This document shows, piece by piece, positions 7,031 through 13,940 of a stretch of DNA of 15,629 nt (its first letter is position 1; every line of letters starts with the position of its first letter). The notes under the pieces are model-generated. The model ran no database searches. It had not been told where the DNA came from and worked only from the letters and a program-made list of their open reading frames with translations. This stretch comes from Dehalococcoidia bacterium (GTDB taxonomy: Bacteria; Chloroflexota; Dehalococcoidia; E44-bin15): positions 1 to 15,629 of the forward strand of contig DAOUVR010000006.1 in assembly GCA_030667555.1 (NCBI GenBank), written 5' to 3'. Position numbers and translations under genes: made by a program.

Positions 7031-8260
7031 CTAGCGGGAAAGGGATGGCGCCTTTAACACATAGTTACCGTTCTCGGTGGGAAGTACCTCCTTGAGCAGT
7101 AAGGTTTGTCCTCTCTGGAGTGCGGTGAAGCCATACCTACTGCGGATGCGGTCGATAACCACGTCCAGACACTCCCGGCGCTCTATGGATGAATCCCAAA
7201 AGCTAAACTGTCTCCCGTCATTGATTAAGCTTGATACCCCAACGCCGATAAGGCGCACTTGCTGCCTCCTTTGGCGAAGAGCCTTCTCCAAGAGTTCACG
7301 CGCCGTATCGAAGATGATCCAGTCAGCACTCGTTGCTTCCTTCAGTGTGTAATTACGGGTGATAGTGTAAAAATCAGCATACCGGAGCTTTAGAACGACG
7401 CATCTGGCACTTCTACCGTTACGACGCAGTTCAGCGCCTACCCTTTCACTGAGGTAACACAGGGTCGCCTTAAGAAAAGGGTAGTCTAATGTGTCTTTAA
7501 TGAAGGTGGTCTCACGACTTATCGATTTAGGTGGCTGTGGGGGCTCGACTCTCCTTTCATCGATCCCCATGGCATAGTGGTGGATTACTTCACCCAGAGC
7601 ACCCAGGCTGCTCTTCAAAAGGAGGGCCGGGAAATTGGCTAGTTCCCCTATGGTGGTGATCCCCATCGTCTTCAGCGACTGCTCTGTCTTTGGGCCCACG
7701 CAGGGGAGCTTGGCGACAGGCAGTGGGGCGAGAAATGAGCGCTCCTTTCCATGTGCTACTTCAAGGATTCCGTCAGGCTTTGATAAGGCAGAGGCGATCT
7801 TAGCCACCAGCTTAGAATTGCTAATGCCAATCGAGGCGGTAAGCCCAGTTTCGTTCTTTATCATCTGTTTTATTCCTAGTGCCGTCTCCTTGGCAGGGCC
7901 ATAGAGGGGTTCGAAGCCGGTGAGATCAAGATAGGCCTCGTCGATGCCTCCAGGCTCCAGGTAGGGGGTGAAATCGGCGAGAATGGCCATGATTCTTGCT
8001 GAAGCATCTCGATAGCGGGAGAAGCGGCCGTTCAAAAATATCGCATTGGGGCAGAGACGATATGCTTGCATCAGGGGCATGCCAGCGCAAAGTCCGTAGG
8101 CTCTCGCCTCATAGGAGGCGGAACAGACAACGCCACGAGAGCGAGGCTCACCGCCAATTACAACAGGCTTTCCTTTGAGTTCAGGGTTCAGCACCTGCTC
8201 TACAGAGGCAAAGAAAGCATCAAGGTCAACATGAAAGATTTTTCGCTCTTTATCGCACAT
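7031..8260 (-). CDS. dinB: DNA polymerase IV (Y-family translesion polymerase)
   Basis: Error-prone Y-family polymerase that extends past damaged bases. The 409-residue protein starts with the catalytic strand FHVDLDAFFASVEQ (Asp12), then the steric-gate region, SASYEARAYG (48-57) in the fingers, and the second metal-binding acidic pair in IDEAYLDLTG (Asp107, Glu108). A helix-hairpin-helix thumb with LPCVGPKTEQ (185-194) and the little-finger domain follow. QFSFW (351-355) sits where many Pol IV proteins carry a QLxLF clamp-binding peptide, so it is the likely sliding-clamp contact. The residues before IDE are Gly-Gly, where Ser before IDE is usual. Length fits the family (about 350-420). ATG at 8260 is forced, because the catalytic strand lies only nine residues in. 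No ribosome binding site is seen, and the promoter leaves almost no leader. Confidence 0.95.
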   Translation of the reverse strand: MCDKERKIFHVDLDAFFASVEQVLNPELKGKPVVIGGEPRSRGVVCSASYEARAYGLCAGMPLMQAYRLCPNAIFLNGRFSRYRDASARIMAILADFTPYLEPGGIDEAYLDLTGFEPLYGPAKETALGIKQMIKNETGLTASIGISNSKLVAKIASALSKPDGILEVAHGKERSFLAPLPVAKLPCVGPKTEQSLKTMGITTIGELANFPALLLKSSLGALGEVIHHYAMGIDERRVEPPQPPKSISRETTFIKDTLDYPFLKATLCYLSERVGAELRRNGRSARCVVLKLRYADFYTITRNYTLKEATSADWIIFDTARELLEKALRQRRQQVRLIGVGVSSLINDGRQFSFWDSSIERRECLDVVIDRIRSRYGFTALQRGQTLLLKEVLPTENGNYVLKAPSLSR

Positions 8261-8267
8261 ATGTTCT

Positions 8268-8303
8268 ATTATACATTATGAGGGATTGCAATCCTTTTGT
8301 CAA
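8268..8303 (-). promoter_or_regulatory. dinB promoter with palindromic operator-like element
   Basis: On the minus strand a perfect TTGACA (8303-8298) is followed after 17 bp by CATAAT (8280-8275). A second -10-like TATAAT (8273-8268) lies just downstream. The spacer contains the perfect 12-bp palindrome GGATTGCAATCC (8283-8294), the position expected of a repressor site. Start of transcription would be near 8268, so the mRNA would have fewer than ten bases before the ATG at 8260. Confidence 0.55.
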
Positions 8304-8443
8304 GAGGCTCCACTCCATCGCAAGGATACCTGGGAGGGAAGACCAGAAGGAGCGCTTCTATGTGGGTTTGGAGGCTTCTCAGCGTAAAGCGTGTATCAAT
8401 CCATCTCATGGCGGGTGGAGAAATATGATTTCGTTTCGCTTCA

Positions 8444-8461
8444 CCTTCACTGCGCTCAGGG
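8444..8461. repeat. Fragment of a palindromic interspersed repeat (SPERSEGE-encoding type)
   Basis: CCTTCACTGCGCTCAGGG resembles the widespread intergenic palindrome of form CCTTCGACTTCGCTCAGGG, with several changes. Read on the minus strand it yields Ser-Pro-Glu-Arg-Ser-Glu-Gly-Glu, the peptide these repeats often leave in spurious open frames. Only one degenerate copy is seen here. Confidence 0.4.
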
Positions 8462-8538
8462 CTTTGGTTAACCGCAATGGCAGAGACAATGGCGAATAAG
8501 TGATATACCGCACTAGTCACATAAACGAATATAGTCCC

Positions 8539-8567
8539 TTGCAATTCTGGGTGGGTATTGATAGAAT
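8539..8567 (+). promoter_or_regulatory. Candidate promoter for tRNA-Pro
   Basis: TTGCAA (8539-8544) and TAGAAT (8562-8567) are separated by 17 bp, matching consensus at four and five of six positions. The predicted start near 8574 lies 12 bases before the mature tRNA 5' end. Confidence 0.5.
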
Positions 8568-8585
8568 AATTGGCGCCGAAGAAAA

Positions 8586-8665
<80 letters not shown>

Positions 8666-8721
8666 TGTTTGGTTCATCTATCGAGAAGCTATAGTCAAAT
8701 AGATATAGATGGCGTGGTTTA

Positions 8722-8750
8722 GGCAGAGCTTTTATTGGGTTGGCTCTGCC
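8722..8750. repeat. Perfect inverted repeat downstream of tRNA-Pro
   Basis: Eight-base-pair stem with a 13-base loop, about 60 bp beyond the tRNA. It could be a weak terminator of the tRNA transcript or a processing structure, but no T tract follows on the plus strand. Confidence 0.35.
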
Positions 8751-8915
8751 CATCATGACCTAGTAAAGTCCTCCACAAGAAACTCCTGACGCTTGTCCGT
8801 CAATTACCGCAAATGTGGAAACTCCTGTAATAATCTAGTAGCGGTCTCAGTTTCTCTTTTTCATATATCTTAAGTTAATGTAGTCTTATTTTCGTTTTTC
8901 TCCTATTCTGCCCCC

Positions 8916-8944
8916 TTGTCTTGGCGAGGTGGCTGTGCTATCAT
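8916..8944 (+). promoter_or_regulatory. recA promoter with extended -10
   Basis: TTGTCT (8916-8921) and TATCAT (8939-8944) are separated by 17 bp. TG one base before the -10 (8936-8937) gives an extended -10 element. Transcription would start near 8951, about 32 bases before the recA ATG at 8983, which also argues against the longer open frame starting at 8929. Confidence 0.6.
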
Positions 8945-8982
8945 ACTTCTTGAAGGATTCATTTTTTGATACCAGGGGCGAG

Positions 8983-10005
8983 ATGACTACGGAGAAAGAG
9001 AAGGCCTTGGAACTGGCAATCGGCCAGATTGAAAAGCAATTTGGCAAAGGCTCGATAATAAGGCTTGGGGAAACCTCGAAAATGATGGCAGTGGATATTA
9101 TTCCTACTGGTGCCATCGCATTGGACATCGCCCTTGGTGTTGGTGGCATACCGCGGGGTCGGGTCACTGAGATCTTTGGACCGGAGATGAGTGGGAAGTC
9201 GACTCTGGCTCTTCATGTTATCGCTGAGGCTCAGAATCGCGGTGGCAAGGCAGCGTATATCGACGTTGAGCATGTCTTCGACAAGCGATATGCCGCTAGC
9301 TGTGGTGTTAAAGTAGAGGGAGAGGACAGTTTATTAGTATCCCAGCCGGATACCGGGGAGCAAGCACTGGAGATCACTGAGTATTTAGTCAGAAGCAACG
9401 CGGTAGATGTGGTAGTCATTGATAGCGTGGCTGCCCTGGTTCCTAGAGCAGAGCTTGAGGGTGAGATGGGAGACGCTCATGTTGGGCTTCAGGCTCGATT
9501 GATGTCCCAGGCACTGAGAAAGCTTACTGCTGCTATTCATAGGTCGCAAACCGCTGTAATTTTCATCAACCAGTTACGGGAGAAGGTAGGGGTATTCTTT
9601 GGCAACCCTGAGGTGACCCCTGGGGGTAGAGCGCTGAAGTTCTATAGCTCGGTTAGGATTGATCTAAGGCGACTGGAAACCATCAAAAAGGGAGAGCAGA
9701 TGGTAGGGAGCCGAGTTAGAGCGAAGGTGGTTAAGAACAAGGTTGCACCTCCTTTTAAGAACGCTGAGTTTGACATCATGTTCGACCAAGGGATAAGCAG
9801 GGGGGGCAGTCTCCTTGACATAGGGACAGAGATTGGCTTGGTGACGAAAACAGGTGCCTTCTACTCCTATGGCGAGGTTCGTCTTGGTCAGGGCCGTGAG
9901 AACGCTAAGGATTACCTCAGGGAGCATATAGAGGTCGCCCGAGAACTTGAGGGGCAAATAAGGGCGGAGGTTTTTAAGCCTCAAGACCTCCCGCAAGCGG
10001 TTTAG
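8983..10005 (+). CDS. recA: RecA recombinase
   Basis: The ATP-dependent strand-exchange protein of homologous recombination and the trigger of the SOS response. From ATG 8983 the protein has 340 residues and begins as RecA proteins do (MTTEKEKALELAIGQIEKQF). Walker A is GPEMSGKST (66-74), where GPESSGKTT is usual. Catalytic Glu96 lies in YIDVEHVFD, where DAEHALD is usual. Walker B is VVVIDSVAALVP (143-154), the L1 region is EGEMGDAHVGLQARLMSQ, and the L2 region INQLREKVGVFFGNPE (195-210) leads into TPGGRALKF. VKNKVAPPF and GRENAKDYL near the C-terminus complete the core. The short C-terminal tail lacks the long acidic stretch of E. coli RecA. AGGGG lies four bases before the ATG. An intrinsic terminator follows closely, so most transcripts should be monocistronic. 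Confidence 0.97.
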   Translation: MTTEKEKALELAIGQIEKQFGKGSIIRLGETSKMMAVDIIPTGAIALDIALGVGGIPRGRVTEIFGPEMSGKSTLALHVIAEAQNRGGKAAYIDVEHVFDKRYAASCGVKVEGEDSLLVSQPDTGEQALEITEYLVRSNAVDVVVIDSVAALVPRAELEGEMGDAHVGLQARLMSQALRKLTAAIHRSQTAVIFINQLREKVGVFFGNPEVTPGGRALKFYSSVRIDLRRLETIKKGEQMVGSRVRAKVVKNKVAPPFKNAEFDIMFDQGISRGGSLLDIGTEIGLVTKTGAFYSYGEVRLGQGRENAKDYLREHIEVARELEGQIRAEVFKPQDLPQAV

Positions 10006-10035
10006 CACAGTTATAAATTCTGACTAATGTCAGCA

Positions 10036-10072
10036 AAAGGCTGGGATTTCGCAATCCGGCCTTTTTGTGTTT
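10036..10072 (+). terminator. Rho-independent terminator between recA and recX
   Basis: AAAGGCTGGGATT (10036-10048) pairs with AATCCGGCCTTT (10053-10064), giving twelve pairs including one T-G pair, one bulged G and a four-base loop. TTTTTGTGTTT follows. It ends 31-67 bases after the recA stop and just before the recX ATG. Confidence 0.8.
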
Positions 10073-10076
10073 AATT

Positions 10077-10694
10077 ATGGATACTATAACCGCTATTGAT
10101 GATCAGAAGAGGGGGAAGAGCCGGGTCAATATTTACTTGGGTGGCACCTTCGCCTTCAGCTTGGATAGGGGGGTGGTTCAGGAACAGGGCCTTCACACGG
10201 GCCAATCGCTCTCTGATTCGCAGATAGACGAACTGGTAAGAGCCGACCTTTTTGGCAAGTGCCTTGAGGCTGCACTGCGCCTGTTGAGTTATCGCCCGCG
10301 CAGTGAGGCGGAGATAAAGCAGAGGCTCTACCGAAGATTCGAGAAGGAAACTACAGATAGGGTAGTTCTCCATTTGCAAGAAAGACAAATTGTGGACGAT
10401 GCTGCCTTTGCTCGGTTTTGGACAGAGAATCGGGAGTCCTTTAGCCCTCGGAGCAAGAGACTACTTAAGATGGAACTGAGGCGCAAAGGAATCGACTCAG
10501 AGATGGTAGATGAGGTTCTAGAGGGAGTTGATGATGAGGAGAGCGCCTATCGGGCAGCACGGAGAAAGGGGCACAATCTAGGGAAGGACTATGAAACCTT
10601 CAGGCAAAAGCTGGGTGCTTTTCTGGGCAGGCGGGGCTTTAGCTACGATGTAATCAACCGGACTATCGAGCGCCTATGGCAGGAGTCAAGCTAG
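10077..10694 (+). CDS. recX: RecX, regulator of RecA
   Basis: RecX binds RecA filaments and usually blocks their extension. The 205-residue protein shows the family's three-helix repeats: SYRPRSEAEIKQRL (71-84), DDAAFARFWTENRESF (107-122) followed by LLKMELRRKGI (129-139), and LGRRGFSYDVINRTIERL (183-200) at the C-terminus. Position right after recA supports the call. ATG at 10077 is chosen; an in-frame TTG at 10065 lies inside the terminator's T tract and would add four residues. No ribosome binding site is visible before either start. Expression probably depends on read-through of the recA terminator, which would keep RecX low relative to RecA. Confidence 0.92.
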   Translation: MDTITAIDDQKRGKSRVNIYLGGTFAFSLDRGVVQEQGLHTGQSLSDSQIDELVRADLFGKCLEAALRLLSYRPRSEAEIKQRLYRRFEKETTDRVVLHLQERQIVDDAAFARFWTENRESFSPRSKRLLKMELRRKGIDSEMVDEVLEGVDDEESAYRAARRKGHNLGKDYETFRQKLGAFLGRRGFSYDVINRTIERLWQESS

Positions 10695-10739
10695 CTTTAC
10701 TTGCCTTGGCTTTGAGGCAAACGGCGGCCTCAATACGGA

Positions 10740-10745
10740 TATAAT
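10740..10745 (+). promoter_or_regulatory. Candidate -10 element for the rny operon
   Basis: A perfect TATAAT lies 48-53 bases before the rny ATG. No good -35 is found at 16-18 bp (the nearest, TTGAGG at 10712-10717, is 22 bp away), so a promoter here is likely but unproven. An inverted repeat TTGCCT/AGGCAA (10701-10720) between recX and this site could end recX transcripts, though no T tract follows. Confidence 0.35.
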
Positions 10746-10792
10746 TCATTGGTGGCCTTAGCTAACCCGGAAAGCCCCAGACGAAAGGGGAG

Positions 10793-12322
10793 ATGAAAAT
10801 GTTTGAATTAATTGGTATGGCGCTAGGTGGGCTGGTAATCGGGGGACTGGTTGCCTATCTGGCGCGAGGTGCGTTAGCAGCGCGTAGGGTTCGTACTGCT
10901 GAGAGGGAGGCCGAAAGTCTCCTTGTTGACGCTCGAGCGAAGCATAAGGAGGTACTCCTTGAGGCCAAGGAGGAGGCAATAAAGATTAAGTCCCAAGCGG
11001 AGGCAGAGAACCGACAGCGGCGCGGTGAACTTAATCGGCTGGAAAGGCGAATTGCTCAAAAGGAAGAGAATCTCGACAAAAAAGCGGACGGCTTGGAGCG
11101 CCGAGAGCGAGGTGTGAGCGCCAAAGAAAAGGAGGCGCAAGACCTGCTGGCACATCTTGAAGAGCTAAAGCGGAAGCAGATTCAGCAACTAGAGCTTATC
11201 TCCGGGATATCCAGCGAGGAGGCGAAGGGGTTCTTGGCGGAGGCCTTGGAGGAAGAGGTTCGTCAGGATGTCTCCCGGCGTATTGGGGAGATCGAGGCTC
11301 AGCTCAAGGAAGAGGCTGGAGAAAGGGCTCAGGAGATCATCACCTTAGCCATTCAGCGCTGTGCTACCGATGTGGTATCAGAGACAACTGTTTCCGTGGT
11401 TCCTCTGCCCAGTGATGAGATGAAGGGACGCCTTATTGGGCGAGAGGGGAGAAACATAAGGGCACTTGAAAGTGCGACGGGGGTGGATCTCATTATCGAT
11501 GATACTCCGGAAGCGGTAACCATCTCGTCTTTCGACCCGCTACGTCGCGAGGTGGCGCGTATTGCCTTGGAAAAACTCATCCTCGATGGTCGCATTCATC
11601 CCGCACGTATTGAGGAGATGGTGCAGAAGTCAAGAGATGAGGTGGAGGAAACGGTCCAAGCTGAGGGGAAAAAGGCAGTGCAGCAGGCTAGTGTGCCTGG
11701 GTTGCACCCAGAGCTAAGTAAGCTTTTAGGTCGTCTAAAGTATCGGTTCAGTTATGGACAGAATGTGCTTCTGCACAGCATTGAGGTAGCCCATCTGGCT
11801 GGTATGATGGCTTCAGAAGTGGGAGTCGATATCAATCTGGCGCGGAGAGCAGGATTGCTACATGACATTGGCAAGGCGGTGGACTTCCAGATGGAGGGAC
11901 CCCATGCTCAGATTGGCGCTAACTTAGTCAGACAGTGGGACAAATCTGAAGAGGTGACTAACGCTGTCGCAGAGCATCACGGAGAGGCTGGGTCGATGAG
12001 CGTTATGGGTTTTATTGTCTCCGCTGCTGACGCCATTAGTGGTGGCAGGCCAGGGGCAAGAAGGGAGTCTCTGGAGCACTATCTGAAGCGCCTCGAGGCA
12101 CTGGAGAGTGTGGCAAATAGTTTCTCTGGCGTGGAGAAATCCTATGCTATTCAGGCTGGCCGTGAGATCCGCATTATGGTTAAACCTGAAGAGATAGATG
12201 ATCTTGAGGCGTTGAGACTTGCCCGTGATATTGTGAAGAGAATCGAGGAAACTCTGGCGTATCCGGGTCAGATAAAGGTGACGGTTATCAGAGAGACTAG
12301 AGCGGTAGACTACGCAAAGTAG
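10793..12322 (+). CDS. rny: Ribonuclease Y
   Basis: Membrane-anchored endoribonuclease that initiates mRNA decay in many bacteria. The 509 residues follow the family plan. An N-terminal membrane helix (about 5-25) leads to a long charged coiled coil (about 35-180). Then come a KH domain with the RNA-binding loop IGREGRN (215-221), an HD domain with LLHDIGKA (355-362; metal ligands His357, Asp358) and EHHGE (394-398), and a C-terminal region ending in VIRETRAVDYAK. Length matches typical RNase Y (about 510-520). AAAGGGG (10784-10790) lies very close to ATG 10793 and better spaced to the in-frame ATG at 10799, so translation may begin two codons later. First gene of a five-gene operon; the next gene begins 8 bp after its stop. 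Confidence 0.96.
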   Translation: MKMFELIGMALGGLVIGGLVAYLARGALAARRVRTAEREAESLLVDARAKHKEVLLEAKEEAIKIKSQAEAENRQRRGELNRLERRIAQKEENLDKKADGLERRERGVSAKEKEAQDLLAHLEELKRKQIQQLELISGISSEEAKGFLAEALEEEVRQDVSRRIGEIEAQLKEEAGERAQEIITLAIQRCATDVVSETTVSVVPLPSDEMKGRLIGREGRNIRALESATGVDLIIDDTPEAVTISSFDPLRREVARIALEKLILDGRIHPARIEEMVQKSRDEVEETVQAEGKKAVQQASVPGLHPELSKLLGRLKYRFSYGQNVLLHSIEVAHLAGMMASEVGVDINLARRAGLLHDIGKAVDFQMEGPHAQIGANLVRQWDKSEEVTNAVAEHHGEAGSMSVMGFIVSAADAISGGRPGARRESLEHYLKRLEALESVANSFSGVEKSYAIQAGREIRIMVKPEEIDDLEALRLARDIVKRIEETLAYPGQIKVTVIRETRAVDYAK

Positions 12323-12330
12323 GGGGGCAG

Positions 12331-13098
12331 TTGCGAATACTATTGGTTGGCGATGTAATTGGCAGGCCTGGCAGACGGGCTGTGCAAGTGCTGGTGCCTA
12401 ATCTGCGTCAGGAATACAGAATTGATTTGGTTATCGCCAATGGTGAAAACGCTGCCGGTGGTCTCGGGTTGACAAGGGAAACAGCAGAAGAACTTTTCGC
12501 TTCGGGAATTGATGTTATCACTTCAGGGAACCATATTTGGGATCACAAGGAGATTATCCCCAGTCTTGATAGTGAGTTGGCGATCCTGCGTCCGTTGAAT
12601 TATCCCCCGGGTGTGCCAGGTCGAGGTTACCTTACAAAGGGTAAGGTGTTGGTGGTTAACCTTTTAGGACGTACCTTCATAGGTAATTTCGATTGTCCAT
12701 TCAGAGCGATGGATCAGCTCCTTGAGGAGATTGTCGATAAACCTCCTGTGATCATCGCTGACTTTCATGCCGAGGCCACATCGGAGAAGGTGGCCATGGG
12801 AAGGTACTTAGACGGCAGAGTCAGTGCTGTGCTGGGGACCCACACCCATGTGGGAACCATAGATGCTCGCTTGCTTCCTAAAGGCACTGCTTATATCACC
12901 GATGTGGGTATGACTGGTCCCCTCGATTCGGTGATTGGGGACGATGCCGATGCGGTGATCAGAAGGTTCCTTACACAGCTTCCACATCGCCTATCTGTGG
13001 GGAAGGGGAGCGTCGTTCTTAACTCCGTTTTAGTTGATGTAGAGGAAAGCACGGGGGTGGCAAAGAGCATTGTCCGAATTGACAGGGAGACGGAATAG
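12331..13098 (+). CDS. ymdB: YmdB-type metallophosphoesterase (TIGR00282 family)
   Basis: A 255-residue dimetal phosphoesterase; relatives such as Bacillus YmdB hydrolyse 2',3'-cyclic nucleotides and affect RNase Y-dependent mRNA decay. Metal-binding motifs run through the chain: GDVIGRPGR (7-15, Asp8), NGENAAGG (38-44), SGNHIWDHKE (65-74, Asn67-His68), DFHAEATSEK (144-153, His146) and GTHTHVGT (169-176, His171 and His173). DVGMTGP (191-197) is also a family mark. Length matches the family (about 255-265). The start is TTG at 12331; the G-rich run just before it, overlapping the rny stop, acts as ribosome binding site. Adjacency to rny, seen in many bacteria, supports a joint role in RNA turnover. 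Confidence 0.93.
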   Translation: MRILLVGDVIGRPGRRAVQVLVPNLRQEYRIDLVIANGENAAGGLGLTRETAEELFASGIDVITSGNHIWDHKEIIPSLDSELAILRPLNYPPGVPGRGYLTKGKVLVVNLLGRTFIGNFDCPFRAMDQLLEEIVDKPPVIIADFHAEATSEKVAMGRYLDGRVSAVLGTHTHVGTIDARLLPKGTAYITDVGMTGPLDSVIGDDADAVIRRFLTQLPHRLSVGKGSVVLNSVLVDVEESTGVAKSIVRIDRETE

Positions 13099-13100
13099 CA

Positions 13101-13940
13101 ATGGAAGTTGATCTTCACCTTCATACCACAGCCTCTGATGGGCGGCTGACTCCTGAGGAGGTAGTTCAGGTGGCGGCAAGAAAGGGGCTAACGATAATCG
13201 CCATTACCGACCACGATTCCGTTGAGGGGGTCTCATCTGCTAGAGAGGCGGCCAGACATTTTCCTTCCCTCAGGGTGATCCCTGGTGTGGAGATTAACAC
13301 CGATGCGCCGGACGGTACGGTTCATATCCTCGGCTATTTCATGGACTATGAAGATATGGAGTTCCAGAGCGGTTTGAAGGTACTGCGCCATTCCCGAGAG
13401 TTAAGGGCGAAAAAGATGATCGCCAAGCTGGACGGCTTGGGGGTTCATGTTGACTGGCAGCGCGTGCAGGAACTGGCTGCCGGCGGGTCAATGGGGCGAC
13501 CACACATTGCCCAGGTGATGCTTGAGAACGGCCACATCTCTTCCTTCGAAGAGGCTTTCATCAAGTATATTGGTCGCAGAGGGCCAGCTTACGTTAAGCG
13601 TGATAGGCTCTCTGCTGTTGAGGCAGTGGAGATGGTGTTAAGGGCAGGTGGCTTGCCAGTGCTGGCGCATCCAGCGGACATTAGTAACCTTGAGGCACTT
13701 GTGGTCAGACTTAAGGGGATTGGGCTTGTTGGCTTGGAGGCATACTATGGTGGTTACCGTCGGAGCACCGTCCAGCGGCTCGTTGGCCTGGCTGATAAAT
13801 ATGAGCTGCTCACATCCGGGGGCAGCGACTTTCATGGTTTGGGGAGTGCTGATGAGACGCCTATTGGTGGGGTGGATGTTCCGTTTGATTGTGCCCAGAG
13901 TCTAATTTCTTTGGCAGAACAGCGGGAAATGTTAACATGA
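13101..13940 (+). CDS. PHP-domain phosphoesterase (TrpH/YciV, RNase AM type)
   Basis: A 279-residue polymerase-and-histidinol-phosphatase domain protein. The metal site can be followed: DLHLHTTASDG (4-14), ITDHDSVEG (35-43), PGVEIN (61-66), an inserted helical region of about 100 residues with MGRPHIAQVM (131-140), VLAHP (187-191) and SGGSDFHG (239-246). This order fits the TrpH/YciV family, whose E. coli member removes 5' nucleotides from RNA and also acts on 3',5'-bisphosphonucleotides. I infer nuclease or nucleotidase activity, not histidinol-phosphatase, because no histidine genes are near. The start lies 2 bp after the ymdB stop, with GGGAGACGG as a loose ribosome binding site. Its stop overlaps the next gene by ATGA. 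Confidence 0.88.
   Translation: MEVDLHLHTTASDGRLTPEEVVQVAARKGLTIIAITDHDSVEGVSSAREAARHFPSLRVIPGVEINTDAPDGTVHILGYFMDYEDMEFQSGLKVLRHSRELRAKKMIAKLDGLGVHVDWQRVQELAAGGSMGRPHIAQVMLENGHISSFEEAFIKYIGRRGPAYVKRDRLSAVEAVEMVLRAGGLPVLAHPADISNLEALVVRLKGIGLVGLEAYYGGYRRSTVQRLVGLADKYELLTSGGSDFHGLGSADETPIGGVDVPFDCAQSLISLAEQREMLT

Larger units (their letters stand above)
8261..8585. other. Gene-free stretch between dinB and tRNA-Pro
   Basis: About 325 bp. It holds the dinB promoter at the left, the tRNA promoter at the right and a fragment of an interspersed palindromic repeat in between. Open frames on both strands (8278-8499 plus, 8269-8544 minus) lack ribosome binding sites and recognisable protein sequence, so I do not call them genes. 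Confidence 0.6.

Noticed and set aside
8278..8499. 73-residue plus-strand open frame between dinB and tRNA-Pro
   Set aside because: No ribosome binding site or known domain; its start codon lies inside the dinB promoter.
8269..8544. 91-residue minus-strand open frame upstream of dinB
   Set aside because: It contains SPERSEGE, the peptide from translated palindromic repeats, spans the dinB promoter and has no start signals.
8929..8982. 18-residue N-terminal extension of RecA from GTG 8929
   Set aside because: The promoter -10 is at 8939-8944, so the GTG would precede the transcript, and RecA proteins start as from 8983.
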